Shown in pieces: positions 18,394-26,504 of a DNA stretch of 64,000 bases (the stretch's first letter is position 1; the number at the start of each line of letters is the position of its first letter). The notes beneath the pieces are model-generated. The model was not told where the DNA came from. It made no database searches and saw only the letters and a list, made by a program, of their open reading frames with translations. The stretch is from Actinomadura sp. DC4. Lineage in GTDB: Bacteria; Actinomycetota; Actinomycetes; Streptosporangiales; Streptosporangiaceae. Location: positions 62,001 to 126,000 of the forward strand of contig NZ_JAUEQY010000006.1 of NCBI RefSeq assembly GCF_030406325.1, written 5' to 3'. The position numbers and the translations under genes were made by a program.

Positions 18394-19089
18394 ATGGCAA
18401 AGAAGTCCCAGGACGGACAGGACGAAAGCCCCGGCCGCCTCAAGCAGATCCGCATGGTCGCCTCGCTGGTCCACCAGGCAAACCGCAAGGCGTTGCCGAT
18501 GGTGTTCGCGTCGGCGATCGGGACTCTCGTGGTGTTCGTGGTCCTCGGTCTGCTCCTGGGCCAGGCGCTCCTGCTGATCCCGCTCGGCGTGCTCGCGGCG
18601 GTCGCCGTCGGCATGATCGTGTTCGGCCAGCTCGCGCAGCGGACGCAGTACTCCATGCTGGAGGGACGCCCGGGAGCCGCCGCCTCGATCGTGGAGAACA
18701 TGCGCGGGCGCTGGGTCGTGACCCCGGCCGTGCAGGCGAACCGCAACATGGACGTCGTGCACCGCGTCGTCGGCCAGCCGGGCGTGATCCTGCTCGCCGA
18801 GGGCCCCGGCTCGCGGGTCGGCAAGCTCATCGGCGCGGAGAAGAAGCGCATCTCCCGCGCGGCCTCCGAGGTGCCGATCTATGACATCCAGGTCGGCAAC
18901 GACGAGGGCCAGGTGCCGATCGGCAAGCTGCAGCGCCACCTCACCAAGCTGCCACGGAACCTCAAGAAGGACCAGGTCAGCCAGCTGATCGACCGCCTCA
19001 ACGCCCTGCCGCAGGCGATGCAGATGCCCAAGGGCCCGATGCCCAAGGGCGCCCGCCTGCCGAAGGGCCCCCGGCCGCGTACGCGCTAG
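18394..19089 (+). CDS. DUF4191 membrane protein
   Basis: This 231-aa protein has two close TM helices at about 48-90 and a cytosolic domain with RGRWVVTPAVQANRNMDVVH and RLIGAEKKRISRA-like basic stretches. The tail is Lys/Pro-rich (MPKGPMPKGARLPKGPRP). It is the counterpart of mycobacterial Rv2219, which lies between lipA and glnA1, so synteny is conserved although lipA is not. Function is unknown. The stop overlaps the convergent RDD gene by 4 bases. Confidence 0.85.
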   Translation: MAKKSQDGQDESPGRLKQIRMVASLVHQANRKALPMVFASAIGTLVVFVVLGLLLGQALLLIPLGVLAAVAVGMIVFGQLAQRTQYSMLEGRPGAAASIVENMRGRWVVTPAVQANRNMDVVHRVVGQPGVILLAEGPGSRVGKLIGAEKKRISRAASEVPIYDIQVGNDEGQVPIGKLQRHLTKLPRNLKKDQVSQLIDRLNALPQAMQMPKGPMPKGARLPKGPRPRTR

Positions 19090-19556
19090 CGGGACGTGAC
19101 GACGACCGTGCCGGCGGCGCGGTCGTGCAGGCCGCGGTGGTCGCGGTCCCACAGCACCGCGGGCACCAAGAGCACGAGCAGCACGGCGCGTTCGAAGGCC
19201 CACATGGCCCCGACGCGCCGTCCGCCGTCCAGCCCGGTCACGCGCAGCCCGGCAAGGCGTTTGCCGAGGGTCGTCCCGAAGATCGCGGTCAACAGCCACG
19301 CCAGGACGCCGAAGACGGCGAGCGTGGTGAAGCTGCGCGTCATGGGGCTCCAGTGGAAGGCGGCCGTGAGCGCCCCGGAGATCAGCATGGCGAGCAGCCA
19401 GTCGACGACCAGCGCGACGAGCCGGCGGCCGTAACCGGCCACGGCGCCGGGCCCTTCCTCCGGCAGGCCGATCCGCTCCCCCGGGTATCCGAGGTCGGCG
19501 CCCGCCGCGCGGGCGCCCGAGAGCCAGGATCCGGCCGTACGGCGAGGTTCGCTCAT
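19086..19556 (-). CDS. RDD family membrane protein
   Basis: The 156-aa protein has an RDD domain: YGRRLVALVVDWLLAML in the first helix, LGKRLAGLRVTGLDG in the middle and a last helix followed by WDRDHRGLHDRAAGTVVV. The RDD residues (R..D..D) are present. The role of such proteins is uncertain; ion transport has been proposed for some. It is equivalent to Rv2219A, upstream of and divergent from glnA. ATG start (MSEPRRTAG) chosen from the -10 seven bases upstream. Confidence 0.86.
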   Translation of the reverse strand: MSEPRRTAGSWLSGARAAGADLGYPGERIGLPEEGPGAVAGYGRRLVALVVDWLLAMLISGALTAAFHWSPMTRSFTTLAVFGVLAWLLTAIFGTTLGKRLAGLRVTGLDGGRRVGAMWAFERAVLLVLLVPAVLWDRDHRGLHDRAAGTVVVTSR

Positions 19557-19563
19557 GGCCTCA

Positions 19564-19569
19564 AAGTTA
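19564..19569 (-). promoter_or_regulatory. -10 box, leaderless promoter of RDD gene
   Basis: On the minus strand TAACTT is 7 bases before the ATG at 19556, with no RBS. It lies 35 bases from the GlnR boxes of divergent glnA, so GlnR could also affect this promoter. Confidence 0.5.
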
Positions 19570-19604
19570 TCCACCAGGGGTGATCATCCGCCCCAGGGGG
19601 GCAT

Positions 19605-19642
19605 GTAACACATGCGAAACACATGGGACATGGCCTCGAAAC
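19605..19642 (+). promoter_or_regulatory. GlnR operator (double box) upstream of glnA
   Basis: Four pentamers are spaced by exactly 6 bases: GTAAC (19605), GAAAC (19616), GACAT (19627) and GAAAC (19638). This is the a1-b1-a2-b2 layout of Streptomyces GlnR sites (gTnAC-n6-GaAAC repeated). A -10-like TAGCGT is at 19653-19658. Activation by GlnR under nitrogen limitation is expected, from established knowledge of glnA control. Confidence 0.88.
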
Positions 19643-19692
19643 CGCTGGCTCGTAGCGTTCTAGACGCCATAAAAGCACCCCAAGGAGGTTGG

Positions 19693-21117
19693 ATGTTCAG
19701 CAGCGCCGGCGAGGTCCTGAAATACATCAAGGACGAAGGGGTGCAGTTCGTCGATGTCAGGTTCACCGACCTGCCGGGCACGACGCAGCACTTCACGTTC
19801 CCTGTGGAGAATTTCGGTGACAACGTTTTCACCGATGGCCTGATGTTCGACGGGTCCTCCATCCGTGGTTTTCAGGAAATCCACGAATCGGACATGCTGT
19901 TGCTGCCGGACCCGACGACGGCTGTGATCGATCCGTTCCGCCAGCACAAGACCTTGAACCTCACGTTCTTCGTGCACGACCCGCTGACCGGCGAGGCGTA
20001 CACGCGTGACCCGCGCAACATCTCCCGCAAGGCCGAGGAGTACCTCCGCGGCACCGGGATCGCGGACACGGCGTTCTTCGGTCCCGAGGCGGAGTTCTAC
20101 ATCTTCGACGACGTGCGGTTCGAGACGAGCCAGCACGAGTCGTACTTCCACATCGACTCCGTCGAGGGCGCGTGGAACACCGGCCGCGCCGAGGACGGCG
20201 GCAACCTGGGATACAAGCAGCGGTACAAGGGCGGCTACTTCCCGGTGCCGCCGATGGACCACTTCACCGACCTGCGCTCGGAGATGGTCCGCCAGCTCAT
20301 CGCGGCGGGCGTCGAGACCGAGATGCAGCACCACGAGGTGGGCACCGCCGGGCAGGCCGAGATCGACATCAAGTTCGACTCGATGCTCAAGATGGCCGAC
20401 AAGCTGATGCTCTACAAGTACATCGTGAAGAGCGTCGCGCGGCAGGCCGGCAAGACCGTCACATTCATGCCCAAGCCGATCTTCGGTGACAACGGCTCCG
20501 GCATGCACTGCCACCAGTCGCTGTGGAAGGACGGCTCGCCGCTCTTCTACGACGAGGTCGGCTACGCCGGTCTGTCGGACATGGCGCGCTACTACATCGG
20601 CGGCCTGCTCAAGCACGCGTCGTCGCTGCTGGCCTTCACGAACCCGACGGTGAACTCCTACCACCGCCTGGTCCCGGGCTACGAGGCACCGGTCAACCTG
20701 GTCTACTCCCAGCGCAACCGCTCGGCCTGCGTCCGCATCCCGATCACCGGTTCGAACCCCAAGGCCAAGCGCCTGGAGTTCCGCGTGCCGGACCCGTCGG
20801 CCAACCCGTACCTCGCCTTCCCGGCGATGCTGATGGCCGGCCTCGACGGCATCAAGAACAAGATCGAGCCGGTCGAGCCGGTGGACAAGGACCTGTACGA
20901 GCTGCCGCCGGAGGAGGCCCGCAGCGTCCCGCAGGTGCCGGGTTCCCTGGACGCGGTCCTCAACTCGCTCGAGGCCGACCACGACTACCTCCTCGAGGGC
21001 GGCGTGTTCACGTCCGACCTCATCGAGACGTGGATCAGCTACAAGCGCGAGAACGAGCTGGACCCGATCCGCCTCCGCCCGCACCCGCACGAGTTCGAGA
21101 TGTACTACGACTGCTGA
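19693..21117 (+). CDS. glnA: Type I glutamine synthetase
   Basis: Makes glutamine from glutamate, ammonia and ATP. The 474-aa GSI-beta enzyme has [25 protein letters not shown] and [11 protein letters not shown] metal and ATP segments, the [10 protein letters not shown] region and adenylylation Tyr402 in [10 protein letters not shown]. Adenylylation would be done by glnE, 8 kb downstream. Start ATG at 19693 with the strong RBS AAGGAGG; the open frame further upstream covers the GlnR boxes and is not translated. It ends at a strong hairpin terminator. Confidence 0.97.
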   Translation: MFSSAGEVLKYIKDEGVQFVDVRFTDLPGTTQHFTFPVENFGDNVFTDGLMFDGSSIRGFQEIHESDMLLLPDPTTAVIDPFRQHKTLNLTFFVHDPLTGEAYTRDPRNISRKAEEYLRGTGIADTAFFGPEAEFYIFDDVRFETSQHESYFHIDSVEGAWNTGRAEDGGNLGYKQRYKGGYFPVPPMDHFTDLRSEMVRQLIAAGVETEMQHHEVGTAGQAEIDIKFDSMLKMADKLMLYKYIVKSVARQAGKTVTFMPKPIFGDNGSGMHCHQSLWKDGSPLFYDEVGYAGLSDMARYYIGGLLKHASSLLAFTNPTVNSYHRLVPGYEAPVNLVYSQRNRSACVRIPITGSNPKAKRLEFRVPDPSANPYLAFPAMLMAGLDGIKNKIEPVEPVDKDLYELPPEEARSVPQVPGSLDAVLNSLEADHDYLLEGGVFTSDLIETWISYKRENELDPIRLRPHPHEFEMYYDC

Positions 21118-21145
21118 CCTCGACGGGTCCGCCCGTGGGGTTTCT

Positions 21146-21180
21146 CCGGCCCGGTCCGCCGTTCTGGCGGACCGGGCCGG
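21146..21180 (+). terminator. Rho-independent terminator of glnA
   Basis: A perfect 15-bp stem (CCGGCCCGGTCCGCC at 21146-21160, its complement at 21166-21180) closes a GTTCT loop, followed by CACGTTTTCT. It starts 28 bases after the glnA stop. Confidence 0.9.
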
Positions 21181-21181
21181 C

Positions 21182-21223
21182 ACGTTTTCTCCGAGCCCTC
21201 CTGACCTGCGATGGTCTCGGCCG
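21182..21223 (+). repeat. Direct repeat, copy 1 (about 40 bp)
   Basis: The segment from ACGTTTTCTCCGAGCC to TCTCGGCCG matches copy 2 at 21550-21590 at most positions, with one gap near the start. It begins in the U-tract of the glnA terminator. Confidence 0.6.
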
Positions 21224-21490
21224 CCACGCTCGCGCGGCCGGCGCCGTGCCGTACATGCAAGATCGTGAGGTTCGCCGACGATGGCCCGTCTGGAGATCTG
21301 TCGGCACAGGCAGGGCAGCTCGATGACATCGCCGTGTACGTCACCGCGCAGCATGTCTTCCAGGTCGATCACCGTGCCCGCGCCGACGTACGGCGGCCGG
21401 ATGCTCGCCCACGTGCACGTCCGGGTGTGCTCCTCGCCGTCCTCGGGCAGCCGGCCTGATGCCCGCCCTCGGCGGGCTCATGGTGGCCGC
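21224..21490 (-). pseudogene. Possible gene remnant between the repeats
   Basis: One minus-strand frame in this stretch reads like real protein: EDGEEHTRTCTWASIRPPY, then VGAGTVIDLEDMLRGDVHGD and VIELPCLCRQISRRAIVG. There is no RBS or upstream start codon in frame, and the frame then degenerates. It could be the middle of a decayed gene. The family is not recognised, and chance cannot be excluded in this GC-rich DNA. Confidence 0.25.
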
Positions 21491-21549
21491 CGGCCATGCC
21501 CGTGGCCGGACGCCGGACACCCCGCGCGGTGCTCGACCGGTGGGGCGGT

Positions 21550-21590
21550 ACGTTTCTCCGGGCCATCCTGACCTGGGGCGGTTTCGGCCG
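21550..21590 (+). repeat. Direct repeat, copy 2 (about 40 bp)
   Basis: ACGTTTCTCCGGGCC to TTTCGGCCG, the partner of copy 1 about 370 bases upstream. It is followed within 50 bases by the promoter of the HAD gene. Confidence 0.6.
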
Positions 21591-21638
21591 GTTATGGACG
21601 ATCACTCATCGGCTCTAGGCGGACGGACCGTGCTGACA

Positions 21639-21644
21639 TAGCGT
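21639..21644 (+). promoter_or_regulatory. -10 box, leaderless promoter of HAD gene
   Basis: TAGCGT lies exactly 7 bases before the ATG at 21652, with no Shine-Dalgarno. Confidence 0.6.
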
Positions 21645-21651
21645 CCTGACC

Positions 21652-22137
21652 ATGGACACGCCGCTGGTGCTGCTCGACGTGGACGGTGTTCTCAACCCTC
21701 TTCAACGCTCTCCCGGCTATCAGCGGTATCGCGCGACGCCCAACGGCATCACCTACCGCCTGCTCCTCAACCCCCGCCATGGACCCCTGCTGACCGGGCT
21801 GGCCGAGGAGACCGGCGCGGAGCTGGTCTGGGCGAGTTACTGGACCGATTCGGCCAACGACTGGATCGGGCCGCGGGTCGGGCTGCCGCCGCTGCGGTCG
21901 ATCCCGATCCCGCCGCGCGACCCGGAGTTCTCCTACGGCGGCTGGAAGGCCCGGCACGTCGCGGAGTGGATCGGCGAGCGGCCCTTCGTCTGGCTGGAGG
22001 ACGAACCCGACGTACCCGACGCGCTCGCGGGCGGGCCTCCGCTGGGGCCGCACCTCATCGTGGCGGTGGACCCCGCGGAGGGGCTGACCGACGTGCACGT
22101 GCAGCAGGCGCGCGGCTGGCTGGAACAACTCCACTGA
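21652..22137 (+). CDS. HAD-superfamily small phosphatase-like protein
   Basis: The 161-aa cytosolic protein opens with the HAD motif I, VLLDVDGVLNPL, and later has LVWASYWTDSAN (motif II-like) and VWLEDEPDVPDA (acidic motif). It looks like the single-domain HAD family related to the phosphatase of Swiss-army-knife RNA-repair proteins. The substrate is unknown. It is monocistronic and leaderless, 42 bases before the OsmC gene. Confidence 0.8.
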   Translation: MDTPLVLLDVDGVLNPLQRSPGYQRYRATPNGITYRLLLNPRHGPLLTGLAEETGAELVWASYWTDSANDWIGPRVGLPPLRSIPIPPRDPEFSYGGWKARHVAEWIGERPFVWLEDEPDVPDALAGGPPLGPHLIVAVDPAEGLTDVHVQQARGWLEQLH

Positions 22138-22178
22138 CGCGCTCGTTACGACGAAGTCAGCGACACATAGGAGTGATC

Positions 22179-22577
22179 ATGACTTCGGTCCAGGTCGAGC
22201 GTACCGACGACGGGGGCTTCGTCGCCCGCAACGGCCGTGGCGCCGAGGTCGTCATCGGCGGTTCCGACAAGGACGGCGTCTTCAGCCCGGTGGAGCTGCT
22301 GCTCGCCGCCCTGGGCGGCTGCGAGATCGTGACGGTCGAGCCGCTGACCGCCGACCGCGGCCACCGGCTGGTCCGGCTCGCCGCCACCGTCGAGGCCGAG
22401 AAGGTCGCGCCGACGCGGCTGGGCAAGATCACGGTCACCTACGACGTGGAGCTGCCCCCGGGAGACGACGCCGCCGCGAAGGTCTTCGCCGACGTCGCCC
22501 ACCGGGTGCACGAGAACCACTGCACGGTCGGACGGGCGCTGCGCGAGGTCACCCCGACCGAGCAGGTACTCCCCTGA
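22179..22577 (+). CDS. OsmC-family peroxiredoxin-like protein
   Basis: The 132-aa OsmC/Ohr-fold protein has the two redox cysteines of the family, Cys48 in LGGCEIVTV and Cys115 in HENHCTVGRAL. It is therefore likely to reduce organic hydroperoxides or sense thiol stress. The ATG at 22179 is supported by a TAGGAG RBS. Divergence from OhrA/OsmC proper means the substrate is uncertain. It probably shares a transcript with the HAD gene. Confidence 0.85.
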   Translation: MTSVQVERTDDGGFVARNGRGAEVVIGGSDKDGVFSPVELLLAALGGCEIVTVEPLTADRGHRLVRLAATVEAEKVAPTRLGKITVTYDVELPPGDDAAAKVFADVAHRVHENHCTVGRALREVTPTEQVLP

Positions 22578-23749
22578 CGATCTGGCCGGTCCCGCACCAC
22601 CTGGACGAACGCCCCGACGGCCTCGCGATCCCTTCCACGGCCGGCCTCCGGACACCGACGGCCCCGCCCTGCGTACGGCGCGGTAGGCGCTGCGTGCGGC
22701 GGGGGCGGCCGATCTCCGCAAGTCCGGGGCCGACCCCGGCACGGACGTGACGGTGGGAATCGCCGGCATCGCGCCGGTGCTGGAACGGCTCGGCGTCGCC
22801 GGCCACACCCAGGCTCGCCGAGGGCCACGTGCTCGCGGCGGGACGTGACGGCGACCGGGGGCAGTCGTCCTGGACTGCGCCGACAGAACAGGCGCCCGCT
22901 AAGCCGCCCTCACGCTCGCCCAGGTGACCGGGAAGGGCCGGATGCCGGGAGTTGGCCGTACGCGACCGGTCCTCGCTGCGCCGCCGGGCCCCATCGAGGG
23001 CTCCTACGGCATGCCCTGGTCCCATGGCGACCGGCTGGACCACATCGGTCACCGCCGTTCGGCCTGGTCCGCCGCCCTCACCGAGCGCGCCGGCGACGAC
23101 GCAGGTACAGACCGGCGCCCTGCGGGCGTCTCGTCCTACGGCGGCCGGCTGCACCGCACGCAGGCGCCCGAGCCGGCAGCGGCCGTGAGCGCCTTCTGGC
23201 GGCTCGGGACGGCCGGCGACCGCGAGAGTGCGCTTGGAGGGTCCGCGCCCGCGCGTACGGGCCCTGGCGACCGTGCCCGCGGCGATCCCGCGCGGGCGTC
23301 GCCGACCCGGCCTCCGCCGGCGGGGCCGGAAGCCTGGCTGGACGCGACGGAGCTGTGGGCCGCCGCCATGGACCGCTGACCGCATCGACCGAGCGCGCTC
23401 CCAAGAGCGCGTCGAGGCCCTCACCGATGCCCTTCGCGACGCCCGGAAGCCGCACCGAAGATCGGCGACGGCGTGATCGACCGTCTTCCCCGACCGGGTC
23501 GGGGCGGTCGCCGGCGCCTGACCGCCTCGTCCATTCGGGTGAGCCGTCCCGTCACACCGGTGACTTCCGTGCGCCCCCGTACCGGCCCCGTACGGAAAGC
23601 GCCGTTGAACTGCGGCCTCGTCCCGGTGGCGGCTCCCCCGCGGGCGGGCCGGGGCCGGCGTCGTGTGTACGCCGCCCGGTCGGTACGGGCGTCCGTATCC
23701 ACCCTGAGGACTAGGGCCCGTACTCAATTGGGCCGAGTCACAGACCATT
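22578..23749. other. Gene-poor 1.2-kb interval with possible decayed coding DNA
   Basis: No gene can be called with confidence. The best frame (plus strand, 22924-23379, 151 codons) has protein-like patches, including EGSYGMPWSHGDRLDHIGHR and WLDATELWAAAMDR. It has no convincing RBS and the rest is Arg/Pro/Gly filler. Shortly before it, GTDVTVGIAGIAPVLERLGV (about 22740-22800) is protein-like in another frame. The pattern fits one or more old, fragmented genes. Confidence 0.4.
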
Positions 23750-23786
23750 CCTGGAGGTGATCACAAACGTGCAGGTTTCCTCCAGG
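23750..23786 (+). promoter_or_regulatory. Inverted repeat in the PAP2 leader
   Basis: CCTGGAGG at 23750-23757 pairs with CCTCCAGG at 23779-23786, ending 9 bases before the ATG of the first PAP2 gene. The 3' arm covers the only RBS-like sequence (CCAGGA). It could be a regulator site or an RBS-sequestering hairpin. Confidence 0.45.
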
Positions 23787-23795
23787 ATTTAACTC

Positions 23796-24629
23796 ATGGT
23801 CCAGCTCGCCCCTCCATGTCGCCCGATTCCGCCGGCGCCGCGCCACACGTCCCGCGCGGTGGCGTGGTCGCCGCGGCTCTGGCGGGAGATCGCCCTGATC
23901 GCCGTCTTCTACGGCGCGTACACCCTCGTCCGCCTGCTGATCCCCCACAACGACGCGGCCGCGTACACCCACGCCGGGCAGGTCATGCGGCTGGAGCACG
24001 CGCTCGGACCCAACATCGAGCTCAAACTCAACCACGCGCTCCTGCACGCTCCGCTGCTCGCCAAGGCCGCCAACATCTACTACGCGACCGCGCACTTCGC
24101 GGTCACGCTGATGGTGCTCGTGTGGCTCTACCGCGCCCGGCCGGAGCTCTACCGCTGGCTGCGCACGTCGCTCCTGCTGGCCACCGGGGTCGCGCTGATC
24201 GGCTTCTGGGTCTACCCGCTCGCGCCGCCGCGCTTCCTCGGCGGCTCCGGCTTCGTCGACCCGGTGACGGCGTTCCACAGCTTCGGGCTCTACTCCTCGC
24301 CCCAGGCGGGCTCCCTCACCAACCAATTCGCCGCGATGCCCTCGATGCACGCGGGATGGGCTCTCTGGTGCGCGGTGGCATTGATCGTGAGCGTACGGCG
24401 GCCATTGATCAAGGCACTCGCGTTCCTTTACCCGATCGTCACCATCACGGTGATCTTCTCGACGGCCAATCACTACCTGCTCGACGCCGTGGCAGGTGTC
24501 CTGGTGATGACGTTCGCCCTGTTCGTAGGCCTTATCATCCATCTGCGGGAAAACCGGCCACGGACAGCGAAGGATCACGAAGTGACAAACAAGACAACTA
24601 TTGTCGAGAGCATGAGCCGTTCGATCTGA
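23796..24629 (+). CDS. PAP2-family membrane phosphatase (copy 1)
   Basis: Integral membrane phosphatase-like protein, 277 aa, with about six TM helices. It belongs to the PAP2_3/inositol-phosphotransferase-like branch. The motifs are YYATAHFAVTLMVLVWLYR, QFAAMPSMHAGWALWC with its Ser-His pair, and STANHYLLDAVAGVL with the catalytic His and Asp. The likely substrate is a lipid phosphate or phosphatidylinositol-type headgroup, not determined. It is followed 4 bases later by a close paralogue, so the pair is an operon from a tandem duplication. Confidence 0.85.
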   Translation: MVQLAPPCRPIPPAPRHTSRAVAWSPRLWREIALIAVFYGAYTLVRLLIPHNDAAAYTHAGQVMRLEHALGPNIELKLNHALLHAPLLAKAANIYYATAHFAVTLMVLVWLYRARPELYRWLRTSLLLATGVALIGFWVYPLAPPRFLGGSGFVDPVTAFHSFGLYSSPQAGSLTNQFAAMPSMHAGWALWCAVALIVSVRRPLIKALAFLYPIVTITVIFSTANHYLLDAVAGVLVMTFALFVGLIIHLRENRPRTAKDHEVTNKTTIVESMSRSI

Positions 24630-24633
24630 CACC

Positions 24634-25443
24634 ATGGAGATCATGTCGAGTTCGGCCGTTGCGCCAGTCGCCACGGGCGACGTGATGAAGGCGCCAGATG
24701 ACCAGTCGGCCGGGCAACGACCACGGCTCTACCGCGAGATCCTGCTCATCGCCCTGTGCTACAGCGCGTACTCCTTCGTCCGTAACCTCGTGCCCACCAC
24801 GCACACCGAGGCGCTGCATCTGGGCGCGCAGATCCTGCGGCTCGAGCACACGCTGCACCTGGACCCGGAGATGTCGATCAACCGGCTCTTCCTCCACGTC
24901 CACTGGCTCGGCGTGCTCGCGAACTACTACTACTCGACGCTCCACTTCGTCGTCACCCCCTTCGTGCTGGGCTGGCTCTACCTCCGCCACCAGGACCGCT
25001 ACGTCTTCTACCGGCGGCTGATCTTCGCGACGACGGTGCTGGCGCTGATCGGCTTCTATCTGATGCCCCTCGCGCCCCCGCGGATGCTGCCCGGTTTCGT
25101 GGACACCGTCCTGGCCTTCCACACGCAGGGCCTGTACGCCTCGGGCGCCTCGCCGGTCGGCTCGGTCTCCAACCAGTACGCCGCGATGCCGTCCCTGCAC
25201 ACCGGCTGGGCGCTGTGGTGCGCGATCGCCGTCGCGGACGTGGTCCGCCGCCGCTGGCTGAAGATCCTCATCTTCTGCTACCCCGCCGCGACCGTGGTCG
25301 TGATCCTGGGCACCGCCAACCACTATCTCCTCGACGCCGTCGGCGGAGCCGTCACGCTCGGCGCGGGCTACCTCGCCGCCCGGAGCGTACGCTTCGTGAT
25401 CCCCCGCCTGGGCCCGGTGGCCCGCGTGTTCTCCACCGACTGA
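24634..25443 (+). CDS. PAP2-family membrane phosphatase (copy 2)
   Basis: This 269-aa paralogue of the preceding gene has the same helix pattern and motifs: YYYSTLHFVVTPFVLGWLY, QYAAMPSLHTGWALWC and GTANHYLLDAVGGAV. The ATG at 24634 lies 4 bases after the previous stop; a second ATG 9 bases later is also possible. Both copies keep the PAP2 catalytic residues, so both are probably active, perhaps with different lipid substrates. Confidence 0.85.
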   Translation: MEIMSSSAVAPVATGDVMKAPDDQSAGQRPRLYREILLIALCYSAYSFVRNLVPTTHTEALHLGAQILRLEHTLHLDPEMSINRLFLHVHWLGVLANYYYSTLHFVVTPFVLGWLYLRHQDRYVFYRRLIFATTVLALIGFYLMPLAPPRMLPGFVDTVLAFHTQGLYASGASPVGSVSNQYAAMPSLHTGWALWCAIAVADVVRRRWLKILIFCYPAATVVVILGTANHYLLDAVGGAVTLGAGYLAARSVRFVIPRLGPVARVFSTD

Positions 25444-25457
25444 CCCAGGAGGCGGGG

Positions 25458-26015
25458 ATGGCCCCCCGTACGACCGAAGACGGCGTGATCGCCGTGCGCT
25501 ACCGGCGATCGGCGCTGGGCCCGCCCGGCGCCCTCTCCCTGATCCTGGTGCTCGCGACCGCCTGCACCGGACACCTCGCCCTGGGCTCGGGTTCCGGCCC
25601 GGCCACCGCGGCGGTCACCGTGAGCGCGCTGCTGACCCTGGTCTTCGTCCCGCTCTACCTGCGCGCCGTCGTCCGCACGCTGCGCGGTGCCCCGCTGCTC
25701 AGCCTGGACCGTGACGGGGTCACGCTGCACTCGGCCCGGGTCACGCTGCCGTGGTCGAACGTCGCGGAGATCCGGATCGTCCACAAGCCCGGCCACGCCG
25801 ACCTGCTCGTGTTCGTCCCGGTCGACGGACGTCAGGCGGTGGAGTCGCTGCACGGGCTACCGAGGAGGTTCGCCTCCGACGGCATCCGGCGCGTCGGCGG
25901 CCCGATCTTCCTGCGCGTCCCACAGCTCGCCGACCCGGTCGAGGATCTCCTGAGCGCCGCCCGGCGCCTGACCACCGCGCCAGTACGCCACCAGCACGCC
26001 CTCGCCGGCCGCTGA
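25458..26015 (+). CDS. PH-domain-like membrane protein
   Basis: The 185-aa product has two TM helices at about 20-70. A cytosolic domain follows that resembles bacterial PH-like folds: LLSLDRDGVTLHSARVTLPW followed by SNVAEIRIVHKPGHADLLV. The function of such proteins in actinomycetes is unknown. RBS AGGAGG precedes the ATG at 25458, which lies 14 bases after the second PAP2 gene, so it belongs to that operon. It ends 2 bases before the convergent oxygenase-like gene. Confidence 0.72.
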   Translation: MAPRTTEDGVIAVRYRRSALGPPGALSLILVLATACTGHLALGSGSGPATAAVTVSALLTLVFVPLYLRAVVRTLRGAPLLSLDRDGVTLHSARVTLPWSNVAEIRIVHKPGHADLLVFVPVDGRQAVESLHGLPRRFASDGIRRVGGPIFLRVPQLADPVEDLLSAARRLTTAPVRHQHALAGR

Positions 26016-26017
26016 CC

Positions 26018-26504
26018 TCAGAGCCGTCGCGCGACGGCGGTCATCCAGTCGTCCGGTACGGCGAATCCGAAGCTCCAGCGGTGCACGGGGTGCGGGGTTC
26101 GCGACGCAGTGCCACAGGAGCCGCCGCGGGTCCTGCTCGATCTTGAAGAACCGCACCGTCCGCGGCCGTTCGCGCAAGGTCACGATCTCGTGGGTCCGCG
26201 GGTCCATGTAGCGGAAGAACGACGCCTCGGGCCGCTCGTCGAAGTCGACGACGTGCATGCGCCAGCCCGGCTGCGTCTCGTCGGTGTGCCACAGCCGGTA
26301 GCCCGACGGCGGGTACCAGAGGCTGCACGAGAAGCGGATCTCCGAGCCGAAGAAGTCCTCGAGCGTGCGGATCACCCGGTGCTTGGCCTCGAGGTAGCCG
26401 TCATAGCCCGGGTGGTCGGCGTGCTCGTCGAGGTTGACGAGATGGAGGTCACGCCGGGGCGCGCCCGAGCCGAGCGCCGGGTCGCGCCAGTGCGCCCGCG
26501 TCAT
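26018..26504 (-). pseudogene. 2OG-Fe(II) oxygenase-like gene with a one-base frameshift
   Basis: The first 139 codons read in one frame and contain a possible iron facial triad: His73 and Asp75 in LWHTDETQPGW, and His132 in LLWHCVANPAP. The frame then shifts. If one C is removed from the CCCC run (26087-26090 on the plus strand), it continues as PVHRWSFGFAVPDDW, then MTAVARRL and a stop at 26018, a natural 161-aa protein. As it stands, the shifted frame runs on to 25857 inside the convergent PH-like gene. This could be a sequencing error, a recent mutation or programmed shifting. It starts inside the LanM-fragment stop (ATGA). A role in modifying a peptide is inferred from context only. Confidence 0.7.

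Noticed and set aside
19612-19692. Longer glnA start
   Set aside because: It would translate the GlnR boxes and -10; the strong RBS AAGGAGG sits just before the ATG at 19693.
21105-21344. Small minus-strand frame covering the glnA terminator
   Set aside because: It overlaps the perfect terminator hairpin and has no RBS; its middle part is better explained as a remnant in another frame.
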